From assembly GCA_951217055.1 (NCBI GenBank), contig OX578276.1, positions 35,302,205 through 35,366,204 on the forward strand: a stretch of DNA of 64,000 nt. The letters run 5' to 3'. A model generated the notes under the pieces. It had not been told where the DNA came from. It did no database searches and saw nothing but the letters and a program-made list of their open reading frames with translations. Position numbers and translations under genes: made by a program. This DNA is from Gerris lacustris. Lineage: Eukaryota > Arthropoda > Insecta > Hemiptera > Gerridae. Of this stretch, positions 12,104-24,900 are shown one piece after another (the stretch's first letter is position 1; each line of letters opens with the position of its first letter).

Positions 12104-12455
12104 GGCTCTTACACGTCCGGCTAGTTTACCCTCTTCCAGTCGTCCAATCGAGCTGAAACTTGGAACATAGACTCTCTACCACAAAAACATTTTAACAAAT
12201 TAATTAATTAATTAATTTTTCAATTTAATTAATTTAATTAAATTTTTATTTTATTTCTATTACTTAATTTTTTCAATATTTAATTAATCCATTTATTTTT
12301 AAAAAGTTAGTTAATTAAATTGAAAAATTAATTAATTAATTAATTTGTTAAAATGTTTTTGTGGTAGGTAGTCTATGTGCCAAGTTTCAGCTCGATTGGA
12401 CGACTGGAAGAGGGTAAACGTAAACAAGCCGGACGTCTAAGAGCGGGCCCCAAAA
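12104..12455. repeat. 350-bp near-perfect palindrome (foldback family H)
   Basis: The left arm holds CTCTTCCAGTCGTCCAATCG and GAGCTGAAACTTGG; the right arm is its reverse complement (CGATTGGACGACTGGAAGAG). TTAATTAATTAATT tracts flank the centre. Outer words GTCCGGCTAG and AAGCCGGACG also pair. A single-armed copy lies at 13160-13320. Confidence 0.8.
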
Positions 12456-12593
12456 GGGTGTCCATGACCGTATAGGATAGGTAGTAACCTCTTTTAAAAA
12501 AAATGTTTTATCTAAAACCATACAAAAAAGTGTTTAAAGAAGCAAACAAGGCTTCAATACAAAATTCACACATATTCACTAAACAAATCTGCC

Positions 12594-13063
12594 AATTGCT
12601 GTGGCACATAGCATTCTCGCGTCCTATTTCGTAGATACTTAAATGATTTTATGCATTTACAACCCATAATTGTCAAAATTATTTCATTTTCCCCGTTTTT
12701 TATATCTGACAAAATAGTTTGATTTTTTAGATGAATTAAAGTCTCATTTTAGCAAAATTTAAAGTGCGCAGACGGTTTAAATTAATCTGGGACTATCTGC
12801 GGTCTACTTTCGACAAACCACCCAAATATCATAAAAATCATATGAGTACTTTTGAAGATATAGGTGAAATTAATTGTATGTTTGTGCGTATGTGGAAGAC
12901 AAGCAAATGAGGATGAAACTTATATAGAACCAAAAAAAGCTTATTATGAACATCCAAAATTCATTAAAATTGGATAAGTATAGTTTTTATGACTTGTTGG
13001 TTCGCAAAAATTGTGGACAGACCAACAGACAGACACGGAACAAGAAATGTTTCGTATGTCTTT
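12594..13063 (-). repeat. Repeat family B copy, nearly full length
   Basis: In reverse it has the distal end (GCCAATTGCTGTGGCACATA), the ATTGTCAAAATTATTTCATT block, the TTTGTGCGTATGTGGAAGA block and the AGACAGACACGG module. It stops before the GGAAGC terminus. Confidence 0.75.
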
Positions 13064-13159
13064 TTTAATTAAATAAATTATTAATTAATTTTTAAATTTA
13101 ATTAATTATCTTTTTAAAGATGAATTAATTAATTTAATTTAAAAAGTAATAAAAATAAA

Positions 13160-13320
13160 ATTAATTAATTGGCATACAATCTTTGGAGGGCTAATTAACT
13201 CACGTCCAGTCGAGCTGAAACTTTGTACATAGACTCTGCACCAATAAAAAAATAGTCTAACAAATTAATTAATACATTAATTTTTAAATGTAAAATGTAT
13301 TAATTATCTATTTAATTTAC
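13160..13320. repeat. Single arm of foldback family H
   Basis: GTCCAGTCGAGCTGAAAC, CATAGACTCTGCACCA and AATTAATTAAT follow the same order as one arm of 12104-12455. Confidence 0.6.
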
Positions 13321-13620
13321 CCTTACAAAATAAATGGATAGATATAAAGGATTTAAAATAACTTTTTTTTACCTGTTTTACTTGTTTTATGGGCTAGTAT
13401 TATTTGATAAGTTGTTAGGACTAGTTAGGGTAATGTGATCCTAAGTATGCAGCTTCGAAAAACATGTGCTCGCTGCGTAGCAAAAGTAAACTGAAAAATT
13501 GTCGGGCTTCTTTCAGTTGTTGCCATATAACTCGTTTACTATGTTGTTCGATTTTAGTCGTTATTACTATTTTTAAATTTGCAGCAGCATAAGCCCAACG
13601 GCAATTCTGAACGTTCAATA

Positions 13621-14167
13621 ATTTCTGAGATATGACACTTCAAAAAGTAGTAGTTTTTTCCCCAAAAAAATGAAAATTTTAGGTATTGGTCTCGTTTCAG
13701 GCCGAATATCGGCATTAAACCGCTCTCTTACAAGAAAATTCATAAGAAATCAAGTTGTAGTAAATTTAATTAGCTTCCTTGACAGTACAAACGAAGGCTG
13801 TAGGCCCAATAGTTCTGGTGCAATAAAAAAAAAAAATGAATATTAGATTTGTGTGGGCGTTCTATATAAAAGACGAATCTGGAGAGAAGGGTCTGTTTCT
13901 CCCTGTATGGAGGGGACGCATCCATTGACACCCTAAACGGCCACCGGTTCCGCCTATTCGTTAAGTCAGCAGAAAACGCTTAAAAGGAAGCCAATCAAAT
14001 TTGATGCAACTTCATTTCTTCTTACTTTTCTCGTAGGTGAGCGGTTTTATGCCGATATTCGGCCCGAAACAAGAGCAATACCTAAATTTTCAATTTTTTG
14101 GAAAAAAACTGCCAATTTTTTTTTAAAAACAACACACTCCGCAGTGAAGCACGGGTATCCAGCTAGT
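13621..14167 (+). mobile_element. Helitron-like element end with internal inverted pair (family F)
   Basis: The right end reads CCGCAGTGAAGCACGGG (14139-14155, hairpin-forming), then TATCCAG and CTAGT. This resembles a Helitron 3' hairpin followed by CTRR and a T target. Segments at 13621-13790 and 13985-14125 are reverse complements (GCCGATATTCGGCC type words). A direct relative lies at 22300-22510. The 5' TC end and any Rep/helicase ORF were not found, so the class call rests on the 3' end only. Confidence 0.5.
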
Positions 14168-14715
14168 AATCTGTAGAAGTAAATATTTTAAAAATTGGTT
14201 CCTCGTTACTTTTTGGGCTAGGATGGATAAAAATTAGAATTATCTTTAACAATACAGGTATGTTACAGTGAAGAAATAAACTAAGAGAGTATAATACTTA
14301 GAATAGAAGGAACCAACTATTATTATCTATGGAATAACAATATAGGAAGACAGTTCGGTACAAAGGAAACAATTAATTATTGAATTAACCAAGACAGGAT
14401 TCCAACTATAATTATTCCTTTTAAAAACCAGTTGCCTGACAATAACCTGCCTTAATGAATAATAATACTTATCTAGATTCATTTGTGCATTTCGCATTTC
14501 CGCGTTACGAACACGCAGATTCACAAGTAAGTAGTCATTCTTGTTTCTTTTGTCGATTGTTTTTCAAATGTATAAAGACAATAATAATACATTGTTATCA
14601 ATCTTGTTCTTTATGACATCAGTATGGATTTTATTTTGAGTTAGATAAGACAGTTATCTTAAGTTTTATTAGTAATGACATAAGGAGGACTAGTCAGCAT
14701 TTTAAACTAAGCAGA
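14168..14715. other. AT-rich stretch, nothing recognised
   Basis: No protein-like frame or traced repeat. Its right part may belong to the diverged upstream portion of the Penelope relic that follows. Confidence 0.4.
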
Positions 14716-14944
14716 TCTGCAACCGCATTAAACAGCACATGATGAAAGTAAAGGTAACTCCAATACTGCCTTATCTTGTCATGCGTTGGCCACCAACCAC
14801 AAATTCAATTTTGAGGACACAAAAATGATTGTTACTAAAAACAAGTCAAATCGCAAAAAGATGGTAGAAGCGTTAAATATTGCAATCAGATCAGATTCCA
14901 CAGTAAATATCAAAACAGACTCCAGATCCCTTAATATATATTAA
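14716..14944 (+). pseudogene. Penelope-like element relic, GIY-YIG endonuclease C-terminal end
   Basis: From 14747 a frame reads S-K-G-N-S-N-T-A-L-S-C-HALATNHKFNFEDTKMI, then a RKKMVEALNIAIR stretch and a terminal DSRSLNIY before the stop at 14942-14944. The order A-L-x-x-H-A-x-x-N-H-x-F-x-F-x-x-T-K, then R-K-x-x-E-x-L, matches the end of the GIY-YIG domain in Penelope-like elements. The upstream piece QICNRIKQHMMK (from about 14716) is in another frame, so there is at least one frameshift. The reverse transcriptase is not present. Confidence 0.65.
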
Positions 14945-17091
14945 AGTTTACAGTTGTGTATATACCAATTCGATTCATAATTCCCGCCCGGAACATTATA
15001 ATGAACCTAGGTTTAAACTTAGGTTACATCAAGCTCACAATGTAATAGTTGTTTTAATTGTTTTTTGTTGGTAACAATGTTAGCTCCTAATTATTGTTAT
15101 TTTTATCTGAAAACTGTTAGTAATGTAAAGAAGAGTCACGTCAATAAAGACGAATCTAATTTTTAAATAGATGATCATGACATTTATTAAATAATGTAAC
15201 CAAAACCTAAGTTAATATAAAATGGACAAATAAAAAAAAAAACAAAAAAAAAAAACACTAAAAAAAACGTTTAACGTATTTTTTTAATGTCTTTGTTTTG
15301 AAAATGGTTCGACGATTTTTATAAAAATTCTAAAATATAGCTCATTTAAATACAAATCTAACGATATAAGCTTATTTCCCGGGAAAAATCCTGTTTCCTT
15401 GAAAATCTGATTTTGTTGAAAATCGAAAACTAAAAGTAAACATCCACATCCACATGTTGAACACTTTTTAAATATGTTTAAACAAAATCAATTAAATGAG
15501 ATATTATGGAATGTTAATACAGTATCAATATCCATATGAGAAAGTTTTTTTCGATTTATCGGACCAATTTTTTCCTGTTGCTGCCTTGTTGCATACAATA
15601 TTTTTCCTACGGGCGGAAGAAAAATGAAACTGATATAATACCATCTTTATTAATATAAAACGTAGTTATTAACTATGTTATATTAATAAGATAATAACTT
15701 ATTAACTAAAACTAATTGTTTATTAAAATAATGAAATAAGAAACTTTTAAATACTAATAAGTGAATAGCAAACTGAATCTATAACAACAATGAATCAACA
15801 ACAAAATTAAAATCACGCATTATAATAAAACTTCTGAATGAATAATGCATAAAACAATATAAACTATTTTATTTATTTATTTTTTTATTTTTTGAATAAC
15901 AAATTACTAAAACTATTCAAAATATCTTGCAAATAATTTAATAAATTAAGAAAATAAGTAATTATATAAGTATTCCCAAATTATTTTAGAAACAAATTAT
16001 TTTATACATTAAACGTTCATTTATTAAAGATTACTATTAAAAATTAAACTGTAATAAATAATGAAATAAGATAGAGATAATAATATAAACTCTTACTGCA
16101 ACATTATTAAAATAAAAAAAAATCTCCCGAAATCAGTTCAATAATGCCTCATTTTGCTACCGTAAGTAGATAAGTACATTTTACTTTTATATGAGTTCCC
16201 GAATGACAAATTGTTAGTAAAGCAATTTAAACTTTTATACCATATAAAAAACTATTTGAATACACCAAATTCCAAGTTTATTTAAAGAAACTATCAAAAC
16301 GATTGTTTTCAGGATTCAAAGATAAAAGTTTTAAAACTACTACTACTATTTACTACTATTATTAGTTTAAATCAAATTAAAATTTAACTTTCCGTAGTAT
16401 GAAAACTACCAAAAACTTAAAAAATTGAATACTATTATTAGTATAATTTATATTTCGCTAAAGAGGGCCTTTTCATTGTAATAATACCCCTGAATAAACA
16501 CGAATCAACCATTGACACGAACAGTTTAATATTCTTCAACCGCAAAATCATTGTTGAAATTTAACCTTCATGGATCATCTGTTAAACATTGATTTTACAA
16601 ATATTTTTTTTTTATTTTTGTTCTACCGTTTTACCTACACTGTTATTATCTAATTTGTAATTTGTTTTCTATTGTCAACTCTGTTAACTATCTAATTAAT
16701 TTTATTACACGCTTTTATTAAACTTAAATTATTTGTGCGGTAAAGAGGTTTGTAATACATTTTCTACATAGGAAGCTGAATATTTTACAGATGTATTTAC
16801 GATACTATAATGCAAGTTATTAAAACATTTAATTAGTTTTTGTTTGTTTTTTAAATTGTATATTCAAATAGAAATTATTTCGTTACGATTACGAAATTAT
16901 TTCGGTTCTAAAATGTTTAAACCACTGGCAGGTATAAAATGTTTTTGCTGATGATTTATGTAAACTTGACAATAGCAATGCTGTACAATAATTTTTATCA
17001 GAGAAACACACTTTTGGGTATTTAGAGTTTGTATTTTAGGCCGAGTTTATCGTGAGAAATACTCTATAATAATATTTTACTTGTTTTTTAT
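14945..17091. other. Very AT-rich stretch, nothing beyond one family A fragment
   Basis: Apart from the fragment at 15255-15420 I see only AT-rich low-complexity sequence, including ACTACTACT-type words near 16338. Confidence 0.5.
15255..15420 (+). repeat. Repeat family A distal fragment
   Basis: GGTTCGACGATTTTTATAAA, AAATACAAATCTAACGATAT and TTTCCCGGGAAAAATC follow in family order. The head and B-box block are absent. Confidence 0.6.
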
Positions 17092-17720
17092 ACTTTCTCA
17101 TATAAAGAGAAAGTATTGTAATGGCACGAAAATTCGATTTTGAGATTTTTATTGATTTACACATTTTGAGGTCCCTTGAGTCCAAAAAAGTGGATTTTAA
17201 AAAATGTCTGTGTGTCGTCTGTCTGTGGAGACGCCTGGAGCCTAAACAACTGGGCCGATTTAAACGAAATTTGGCATACATGTTCAGAAAAATCATACCC
17301 TGATGCGAAATCGAAAAATTAATTTCAACTCCAAATTTAGGGGCGCTACCCCCCAAAAACTCTGAAAAAACGTGAAAAAAAAAAATTATTTCTCGAAAAC
17401 GGTTCCGACGGTTTTGATTAAAAAAATTCTGAAATGTAGTCCATAAATATGAATCTAATGACATAAGCCATTTTCCCGGGAAAAATCTAGTTCCTGAGAA
17501 AATAGATTAAAACGCGGACAGAGAGAGGCCGGGTTCGATTCCCCGCCCAGGAGAAGTTATTTTTATGTTAAATTTTGACGAAATGTTCAATAATAATTAA
17601 ATGTACCTACGAAAACTAATAAATGTAAAACACTGGGCTAAGTAATTACGATCTCGTATATGAGAAGTAATTATGATCTCGTATTATGAAGTCGTATATG
17701 AGTCGGAGATGTCTCGGACC

Positions 17721-17753
<33 letters not shown>
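17092..17753 (+). repeat. Repeat family A, longest copy on + strand
   Basis: Head: ACTTTCTC-ATATAAA-GAGAAAGT, an 8-bp hairpin (17092-17114). Then TTTTGAGGTCCCTTGAGTCC, a GTCGTCTGTCTG module, GGGCCGATTTAAACGAAATT, CATACATGTTCAGAAAAATC, GGGGCGCTACCCCCC, TTTCTCGAAAACGGTTCCGA, CATTTTCCCGGGAAAAATC and the B-box-like GCCGGGTTCGATTCCCCGCC (near 17528). The tail has TATATGAG words, GGAGATGTCTCGGACCGA and a run of T (17722-17753). The tRNA-like T-arm with a B box suggests a SINE-related origin, but no A box was found. Short open frames on both strands come from the repeat, not genes. Confidence 0.8.
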
Positions 17754-17756
<3 letters not shown>

Positions 17757-18433
17757 TAATACCACAATGATTGTACTCATTATAATGCTCTTTTGTACTT
17801 TCTTAGTGTCGGAACAGCAATTAACAATAAGAACAACGATGAGAGCAATGATTAAAACTTTTGCCAGGATTTTCCCTGGCTCTAATTTTATGTGACGTTC
17901 GTGTCAGAGCTTCGATAACAGCGAAGGGATCAGGGTTGTTTTTTTTCTGATATTGAAACATTGAGAAGTTATTATATTGAGTAAAAACAGTGAGCTTTTA
18001 ATGAGTGATTCCGAAGAAAAAGATATGCTATTTTATCTTGAAGTACTACAAAATATTATTTTTGCTTAAGTCACGTGGAGGGCGCGTGAATTTATAGCCC
18101 ATTCTATTAATTCTTATTTTAATGAAGTAAACCTACGTTTAGGGACGACAAGTAAAATCGTGAGTAACCACGACCTTGGCCGATTTGTACTCTTGCTGTG
18201 TATAATTAACGGTATTATTCTTAAACGTTCTGGCAATTTCATTGTCTTTATTAAGATTTATGGCAGTATTTTAACAAAATTACTAAATATAAAATATATG
18301 AATGAAAATAGAAACTTTTTACTACATATAATGGAAAATTTCGGATAAAATCCAGAAAAATTGTGTAATTGTCATAGTAGACCTATTTTACAAGAGGAGC
18401 GTTTAGCAATAAGATTCAGGTATAAAGACATAA
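17754..18433. other. Non-coding stretch, nothing recognised
   Basis: A short open frame at 18160-18348 has no recognisable protein features. Confidence 0.45.
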
Positions 18434-19043
18434 TTTTGCTTCCGAGCTTACCGAAGGTAACGGAAGCAATGGGATCGTTCTAAAAAACGATAATATTTAT
18501 GCCTCAGATTTCAAAAATTCCAAGACAGAAATCCCTTTAACACATCAAGGAACTATTTTGGTTCCGTGTCTGTCTGTCGGTCTTTCGCTGAATTTTTGTG
18601 AACCAACATAATATCTTAAAAGCTATATACTCATCCGATTTTAATGATATTTGTATGGTAGGTCATAATTAGCTCATTGTTGGTCTCTTATAAGTTTCAA
18701 CTTTCAGTGCCCCTTAGTTTTCATCCACATGCGCACAAACATACATTTATTTACACTTATAGCTTCAAAAGTACTTATCTGATTTGTATGAAACTTTTAT
18801 AGTTTATCGAAAGTAACATGCAGATAGCCCCAGATTAATTTCAACCCTCTGCGCTCTTTAACTTGTGCTAAATTTATACTTTAATTCGTGTAAATAATCA
18901 AAACAATTTTGACAGAATTAACAAACGGGGAAAAAACAATTCAACTAAATGGACAATAATGGCTTGTAGAAGCATAAAATCAATAAAGTACGTGATAGGA
19001 TGCGAGGAAGCTATGTGCCACACCAATTGGTAGTCTATTTCAC
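18434..19043 (+). repeat. Repeat family B, full-length reference copy
   Basis: Starts TTTTGCTTCCGAGCTTACCG with a GGAAGC partner forming a short hairpin. It continues with TTCCAAGACAGAAATCCC, TCTGTCTGTCGGTCTTTCGC, a TCCGATTTTAATGATATTTG module, and ACATGCAGATAGCCCCAG. It ends GATAGGATGCGAGGAAGC, then TATGTGCCACACC and AATTGGTAGTCTATTT. No coding capacity. Confidence 0.8.
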
Positions 19044-19516
<473 letters not shown>

Positions 19517-19854
19517 AAGAAATGAATAATAATGAAGGAGTCTATTAAATGTTATTACTGGCGGAACTAATAATTTGATTGTAATTTTGCGTCGTCTATA
19601 AGAAGTTGGTATTTCGTTATATCCGGAGCAATGTTTATATTATTTCTAAGAATAATCTGATTAATCGTATTATACTATCGTTTATTTAATTAAATGATGA
19701 CAATCATTTATATAATCGAGTAGAGTCCCGACGACGCACCTCGAAATGATTTTTTATAGCTACCCTCATTTATTCCAAAAACAAAATGTTTTTGGAACGA
19801 AGTTCCTTATGGGACGTTCTGGAGCCCGGGAGTGAATCCGAAAAAACGACCAAA

Positions 19855-20215
19855 ATCACCGTCACAAAACCAATCGACACGAAATCTACCGATGGCGATA
19901 ACTTGAGTAAAAGATGATCAAGTGAGTTAAAATTTGGTACACATGTTCATTTTACCAATGCCCAGGCTGAGTTGGTTAGACAACGTTTTCCGCCCAAGCG
20001 TTCACGCGCAACACTCGCGTAAACGTAAGCTTCAAATTTAAAATTGGAATTTTAGGACGGGAAAAAAATTCTAACATCATCTATTTAATGAGACAAACAA
20101 CTTTTGTAAATAAAGTTTTTTAGTAAAACTAACACCGACACTGCTATGAAGCGATAAAGATCGCTAAATTTATTAAAGCGGACCTAAACGTTTAAAATAA
20201 AGAAAACAACGTTTT
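19855..20215 (+). repeat. Repeat family C copy
   Basis: Core words ACATGTTCATTTTACCAATG, CAACGTTTTCCGCCCAAGCG, GCAACACTCGCGTAAACGTA and TTCAAATTTAAAATTGGAAT. The same words recur at 20447-20690 and 39853-40436. The first resembles the ACATGTTCAGAAAAATCAT module of family A. Confidence 0.75.
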
Positions 20216-20446
20216 TACCGATATCTTATGTTCTAACGTAACGATTTTAATAAATCTTCTTACACAACGTCTAAAGTACAATTGAAACAGGCACGTAAAA
20301 TTTCAACCTGATAAAAGTAGACGTTTTTGAGTAGGGAAGAATTAGTAGGCCGGGTAGGTAGAAAAAAGTTATTTTCCCTCAGGCTATATACTACAATATA
20401 ATATATTCAATACATTTTTATTGTAAGACGCTTTAATGATACAAAT

Positions 20447-20690
20447 AACGATAACTTGAGTAGAATTAGACCGATTTTGATGAAATTTGGTAGACATGTT
20501 CATTTTACCAATACCCAGGACGAGTTCGTTGGAAAACGTTATCCGTCCAAGCGTTCGCGTGCAACACTCGCGTAAACGTGAACTTCAAATTTAAAATTGG
20601 AATTTTATGTCAGGAAAAAAATCTAATTTCATCTATTCAATGAGGCAAACAATTTTTTCAAATACAATTTGGTTGAACTAGCCTATACGG
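20447..20690 (+). repeat. Repeat family C copy, second in direct orientation
   Basis: It repeats the family C core: GGTAGACATGTTCATTTTAC, CGTCCAAGCGTTCGCGTGCA and TGAACTTCAAATTTAAAATT. The B/C terminal module lies about 360 bp downstream. Confidence 0.75.
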
Positions 20691-21049
20691 GGCATCATGT
20701 GTAGAAATGAAAAAAAACTGGCACATAAAATTAAAGTCTTTTCTATATATTGATAAAAAAAATGCACCGATTTCTTCATTTCATAAGTTTTCTCTTAATA
20801 CAATTTCCATATTCAGTCCTCTATTTTTAGACACAGCTGTATTCAGGTCGATTTTGGGAATCTTGGGCGTATTTATCTGTTGTAGATTACCTGGGCTTCG
20901 ATGTAGCGTCTGGTTTTTCAAGAGAGAAAAAAAAAGAATACATAAATAATGCAATTTATATCAATATACAAGAAACACTTTAATTATGTACGCATTATAT
21001 TTGTTAGTTTTTGCATTTCTATACATGATGCCCCATATAGGCTTGTCCA

Positions 21050-21171
21050 ACTCAATAAACAATATAACAATAAAGTAATATAGCAATAATTTTAATGTTA
21101 ATATAACAATAAAGTTCATGATAGGATGCGAGGAAGCTATGTGCCACACTAATAGGCAGTCTATTTTATTT

Positions 21172-21172
<1 letters not shown>
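21050..21172 (+). repeat. Repeat B/C distal end module
   Basis: TAATGTTAATATAACAATAA is followed by GATAGGATGCGAGGAAGC, TATGTGCCACAC and GGCAGTCTATTTT. Nearly the same module ends the copy at 39853-40436. It abuts an AT microsatellite. Confidence 0.75.

Positions 21173-21173
<1 letters not shown>

Positions 21174-21253
<80 letters not shown>
21174..21253. repeat. (TA)n microsatellite
   Basis: About 40 uninterrupted TA units directly follow a B/C distal end. Confidence 0.95.
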
Positions 21254-21261
<8 letters not shown>

Positions 21262-22299
21262 TGTTATTGAAATTATTAATTACTTGTGATAATAATTAAA
21301 AACATATTTGATTTGTAAATCTTTTATTTTCAAAACTACAATTTAAACGAGTAAATATAGTTTTATTGCTATTCTGTACCACTTTCAGAACTCTATCGTG
21401 GGGGAAACACTAAATATAGATCAATTGCATTGTGTCATAAAAATTACCTTGAGTGTGACCGACAACAAATACCAAATAAATAAACGATAACTCAAACATA
21501 GTAAAATGATGTCGTTTGTTTAGAAAATTGACTATTGCAGAGTACAAAAAGACAATCTAATGGACTGACCTTAATAGCTAAATGAAAATGCAAAGTGCAT
21601 CTAATATATTTGATAGCCCTTAATTTATAACTTTCCGCCATTAGAGATAATGATTTGAAAGCGAATGATAGATAATAGATAAGAAATAAACATTTTAATA
21701 TCCTCAATTTTTTACAAACTTACAAAATTATCGTATATTAACCAATATTGAAAAAGGATCTCGTTCGAATGATTTGCAGCTTGCAGCGAGAAATATAACT
21801 ACTTTTTTTTAAAAAAAACTTTTTGTTTCGTAGTTAATATCGATCGGATGTTACATAATTCAATAGAATTGGTGGTTAAAAAGTTTTTCTTGAGTAGCGA
21901 CAACAGCAGAATATTATAGTGTAAAGGTGGATTTTGAGGTCATTATTTCATTATGCAAAGGGTTCGGAGACATTATAGAGACCACTTAAAACTGACCTTC
22001 TTTTCTTTTTTTTTACTTTATCTAATATTTAATACCATCTAATTGATTTAAAGGATTATTGGTTATTTATTAATCTAGAAATTAACTATTTAAGTCTTAA
22101 CCTTAGATTTTATTTATGAGTTTTCTTAGACAAGTTAATTTCTACTGGAGAATAAAATGCGGGCGTTTGGAACGTTAGTGCCATCGGTTTTATAACAAAA
22201 TTAAGGGCTGTTCCAATAAAAAGTCATTGGCTTTAGCTACACACAAGAGTGAATTTTTGTGATTATATTTTGAAGTATCAAAAAATTATTTCAATTACT
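21254..22299. other. Non-coding stretch, nothing recognised
   Basis: The minus-strand open frame at 21492-21707 has no recognisable protein features. No repeat family was traced. Confidence 0.45.
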
Positions 22300-22510
22300 T
22301 CCTATTTTTGAAGTATCATATCTCGGTAACTATTTGACGTACAGAATTGAAATTGGACGTAAAGAGAAGCCAATAATTATCTTTACTACAACTTCATTCC
22401 TTATGACTTTTCTCGTAGGTTAACAGTTTTACGCCGATATACGCTCCGAAAAGTGAGCAATACTTAAAATTTCCATTTTTTGAGAAAAAAAAAATCAATT
22501 TTTAAAGTGC
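22300..22510 (+). repeat. Family F fragment
   Basis: GACTTTTCTCGTAGG, TTTTACGCCGATATACG and GAGCAATACTTAAAATTTCC match the right half of 13621-14167. A repeated ATCTCGG(G/T)AACTA word lies at 22319 and 22515. Confidence 0.6.
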
Positions 22511-22801
22511 CACATCTCGGGAACTACTGCACGTACAGAGTTGCCGTTGGTATTAAATTGTTGTAAATTTATTGCACTAAAAAACTAGTATGAAAAATTA
22601 ACATCGAACGCGTAGTTTACAAGGTATATAGCAACAACTGAAAATGTTTCAGTTTTTAAGATATTACGTAGAAAATCGTGAACTTAGAAACTCGTGAACC
22701 TCAAGGTCAAATCAAGTGTACTTTTCGGATGTTGTTTGAAAACACTAAATAAAGATGTATAAAAATATTCAGCTCACTTTGAGTTATTCCGATGAAAAAT
22801 C

Positions 22802-23230
22802 CTAATTTGACTGGACTATCTCTGAGTTGTGAAAGCGCAACCTCTCTTATCCTTCACACACCTTCAGGAAATGGCAAGCTGTTTCCTCTTCCTCGCCACA
22901 CACTGGACTACTGGACATATGTGGTCCTTCTTTACCTTTAGTAATGCCATATGTCTTCTGAGCTTGCAGTGTCAGTTGTTCCCCCTTAACAGATTTAATT
23001 AATTTAATCCGCTGGAGTCAATTTTCCAGGATTTTCTTGCAGGTTCAGACCTGTCGTGCACTTCTAGCCTTCGGACGGTGATCCGATCATGTCTGTTAGC
23101 ATAACAGGCCTGTCCCGCAGATCTGATATCTCCAACACTCAGGCCAGATCTGCGATATCTCTACGTTTTCTTAATAATCCCTAAATCCGCTGATAAAATC
23201 TGGCAGTATGTGGCCTGCTATTGTGTCACG
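22802..23230 (-). pseudogene. Non-LTR retrotransposon relic, C-terminal zinc-finger region
   Basis: A minus-strand frame near 22802-22915 reads PVCGEEEETACHFLKVCEG, then a stop, then ERLRFHNSEIVQS. The C-x-E-E-E-T-x-x-H-x-L-x-x-C pattern is the conserved zinc-binding tail after the RNase H region of many LINE ORF2 proteins. Upstream sequence (to about 23230) has LTLQAQKTYGITKG and other short protein-like pieces broken by stops. Confidence 0.6.
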
Positions 23231-24900
23231 CGATACAGGAATAAGTTGTATATTTCTCTATAATACATATACAGTTACGCAAAAAATTATCAACGCAATA
23301 GAATCAGTACATCAAATTATTTTTTTTATCGTTTATTAACAGTCACACTATAAAAATTAATTATTATAACAATTAGCTTGTCTCGCTTTAAGTACGTACA
23401 GCACAATTACAACACAGATTGGGAGTCTCCACCCAGTTAATGTAGTATTGAGTTACCAACACACTCCGATAATTTGGATTACAACAGTATTAGTATTAGT
23501 GGTGAGTTGGAATGCCAGAGAGGTGAGAAATGTTTCACAATAATGGTCACATCGAGTAGATGAGTAAAGTGGCTAACTCCCTTATCTCTAATGAACTAAT
23601 AATGAATTGATCAGGTCGTAAAAGAAACATGTCTCAAACAACGTAAGAAAATGAATCTCAGATGGTCACGGGGCCATTTTCTTTTTAGGCATTACCTCGG
23701 ATTGCCAGGGGCAGAAATATGATGAGAGGATAGATTCTGGACCAAAGCATTATGGCCCAACTTGGCGTGGAAGGGCTTTAAACAAGAGAATGCTAGGATG
23801 TAGATGTAGGGAACATTTAGGTCGTTATGCACAGTTGGCCTCTTAGGAGACAGCATTAGTAGTAACATGTATGCTGTAGGATTATGGTTAGCAGGGATGG
23901 GAATTTGTGAGAATTTCATGGTTTCATCGATACCCACAGTTCGAGTCTAAGGTTATAATTTAATATTGGGAGATCGTTTCTTGTTGTCAAATAAAAATAA
24001 TTTAAAGTATAAAACGTTTTATCTGAATTATAACCTATAGTGGTTTAAAGACTCGAAATCGAGACACATATGTCCAACTAGGATTTACAATATGATTATT
24101 AGTAAGTTAATGAATTAATATTATAGTTCTATAATAAGATAATAAGACAGTTTGTTTGTAACTGATAAATTAGATCTGTTATCTTTAAAAGTCTGAGAAA
24201 AAGATTGTATCATCTTTACATGTCCGTTTGTTTTAGTCTTTTATGTAAGTTCCAGATGAGCCTTCGGTCTAAGTGAAGTCTTAAGTACAACACTTGATTC
24301 GGAATTGGAAGTTGATTATGTAATAAATACATTTGTGGACAAGTAGCACTTCGCAGAGTAAACGTGATATGTACACTTTAGACTATTTAATTTAATTCGC
24401 CAATTCTTACAATATTTTTTAAAAATATTATTAACATCCATTATTCTGAATGAGGCATAAAACAGACATGGCCACATAGTACTTCTAGATATTACTACTT
24501 TGATAGGCTGACTTTTTGTCAGGAACATTTATATTTTCTTCTGATTTCTCCTTCTCACTATCCCCTTAACTTTTATGTGACTACACAACATGATACTGGT
24601 GGTTTATGCCTCATTTAGAAACTGGTAAAGTGTCTTGCTAATGAAAGTAGGAGTAAAGTGAAGTAATAAAAACTTGCGAAAAACTTTTTTCGTTACTTAA
24701 GTATGTATAAAAATAATCTTAACATTTAGCATCCTATACTCAATATTGGTAAAATATAAAACGAAGTTATTTAATTAATTACTTTTCCTTTATATTATCA
24801 TTTTCAATTCTCTTAAAATATTTTTCTTCCTTTTTAAGTTAACAGAATCTTAACGCAAAGATTCTTAAGCAAAGAAGGAAAATGTGTGTCACACTAATTA
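23231..24900. other. Non-coding stretch, nothing recognised
   Basis: The minus-strand open frames at 23692-23937 and 24316-24528 show no family signature. No traced repeat. Confidence 0.45.

Noticed and set aside
17036..17464. 142-codon minus-strand frame and the 60-codon plus frame inside it
   Set aside because: Both lie in a family A copy and arise from its sequence; no protein family recognised.
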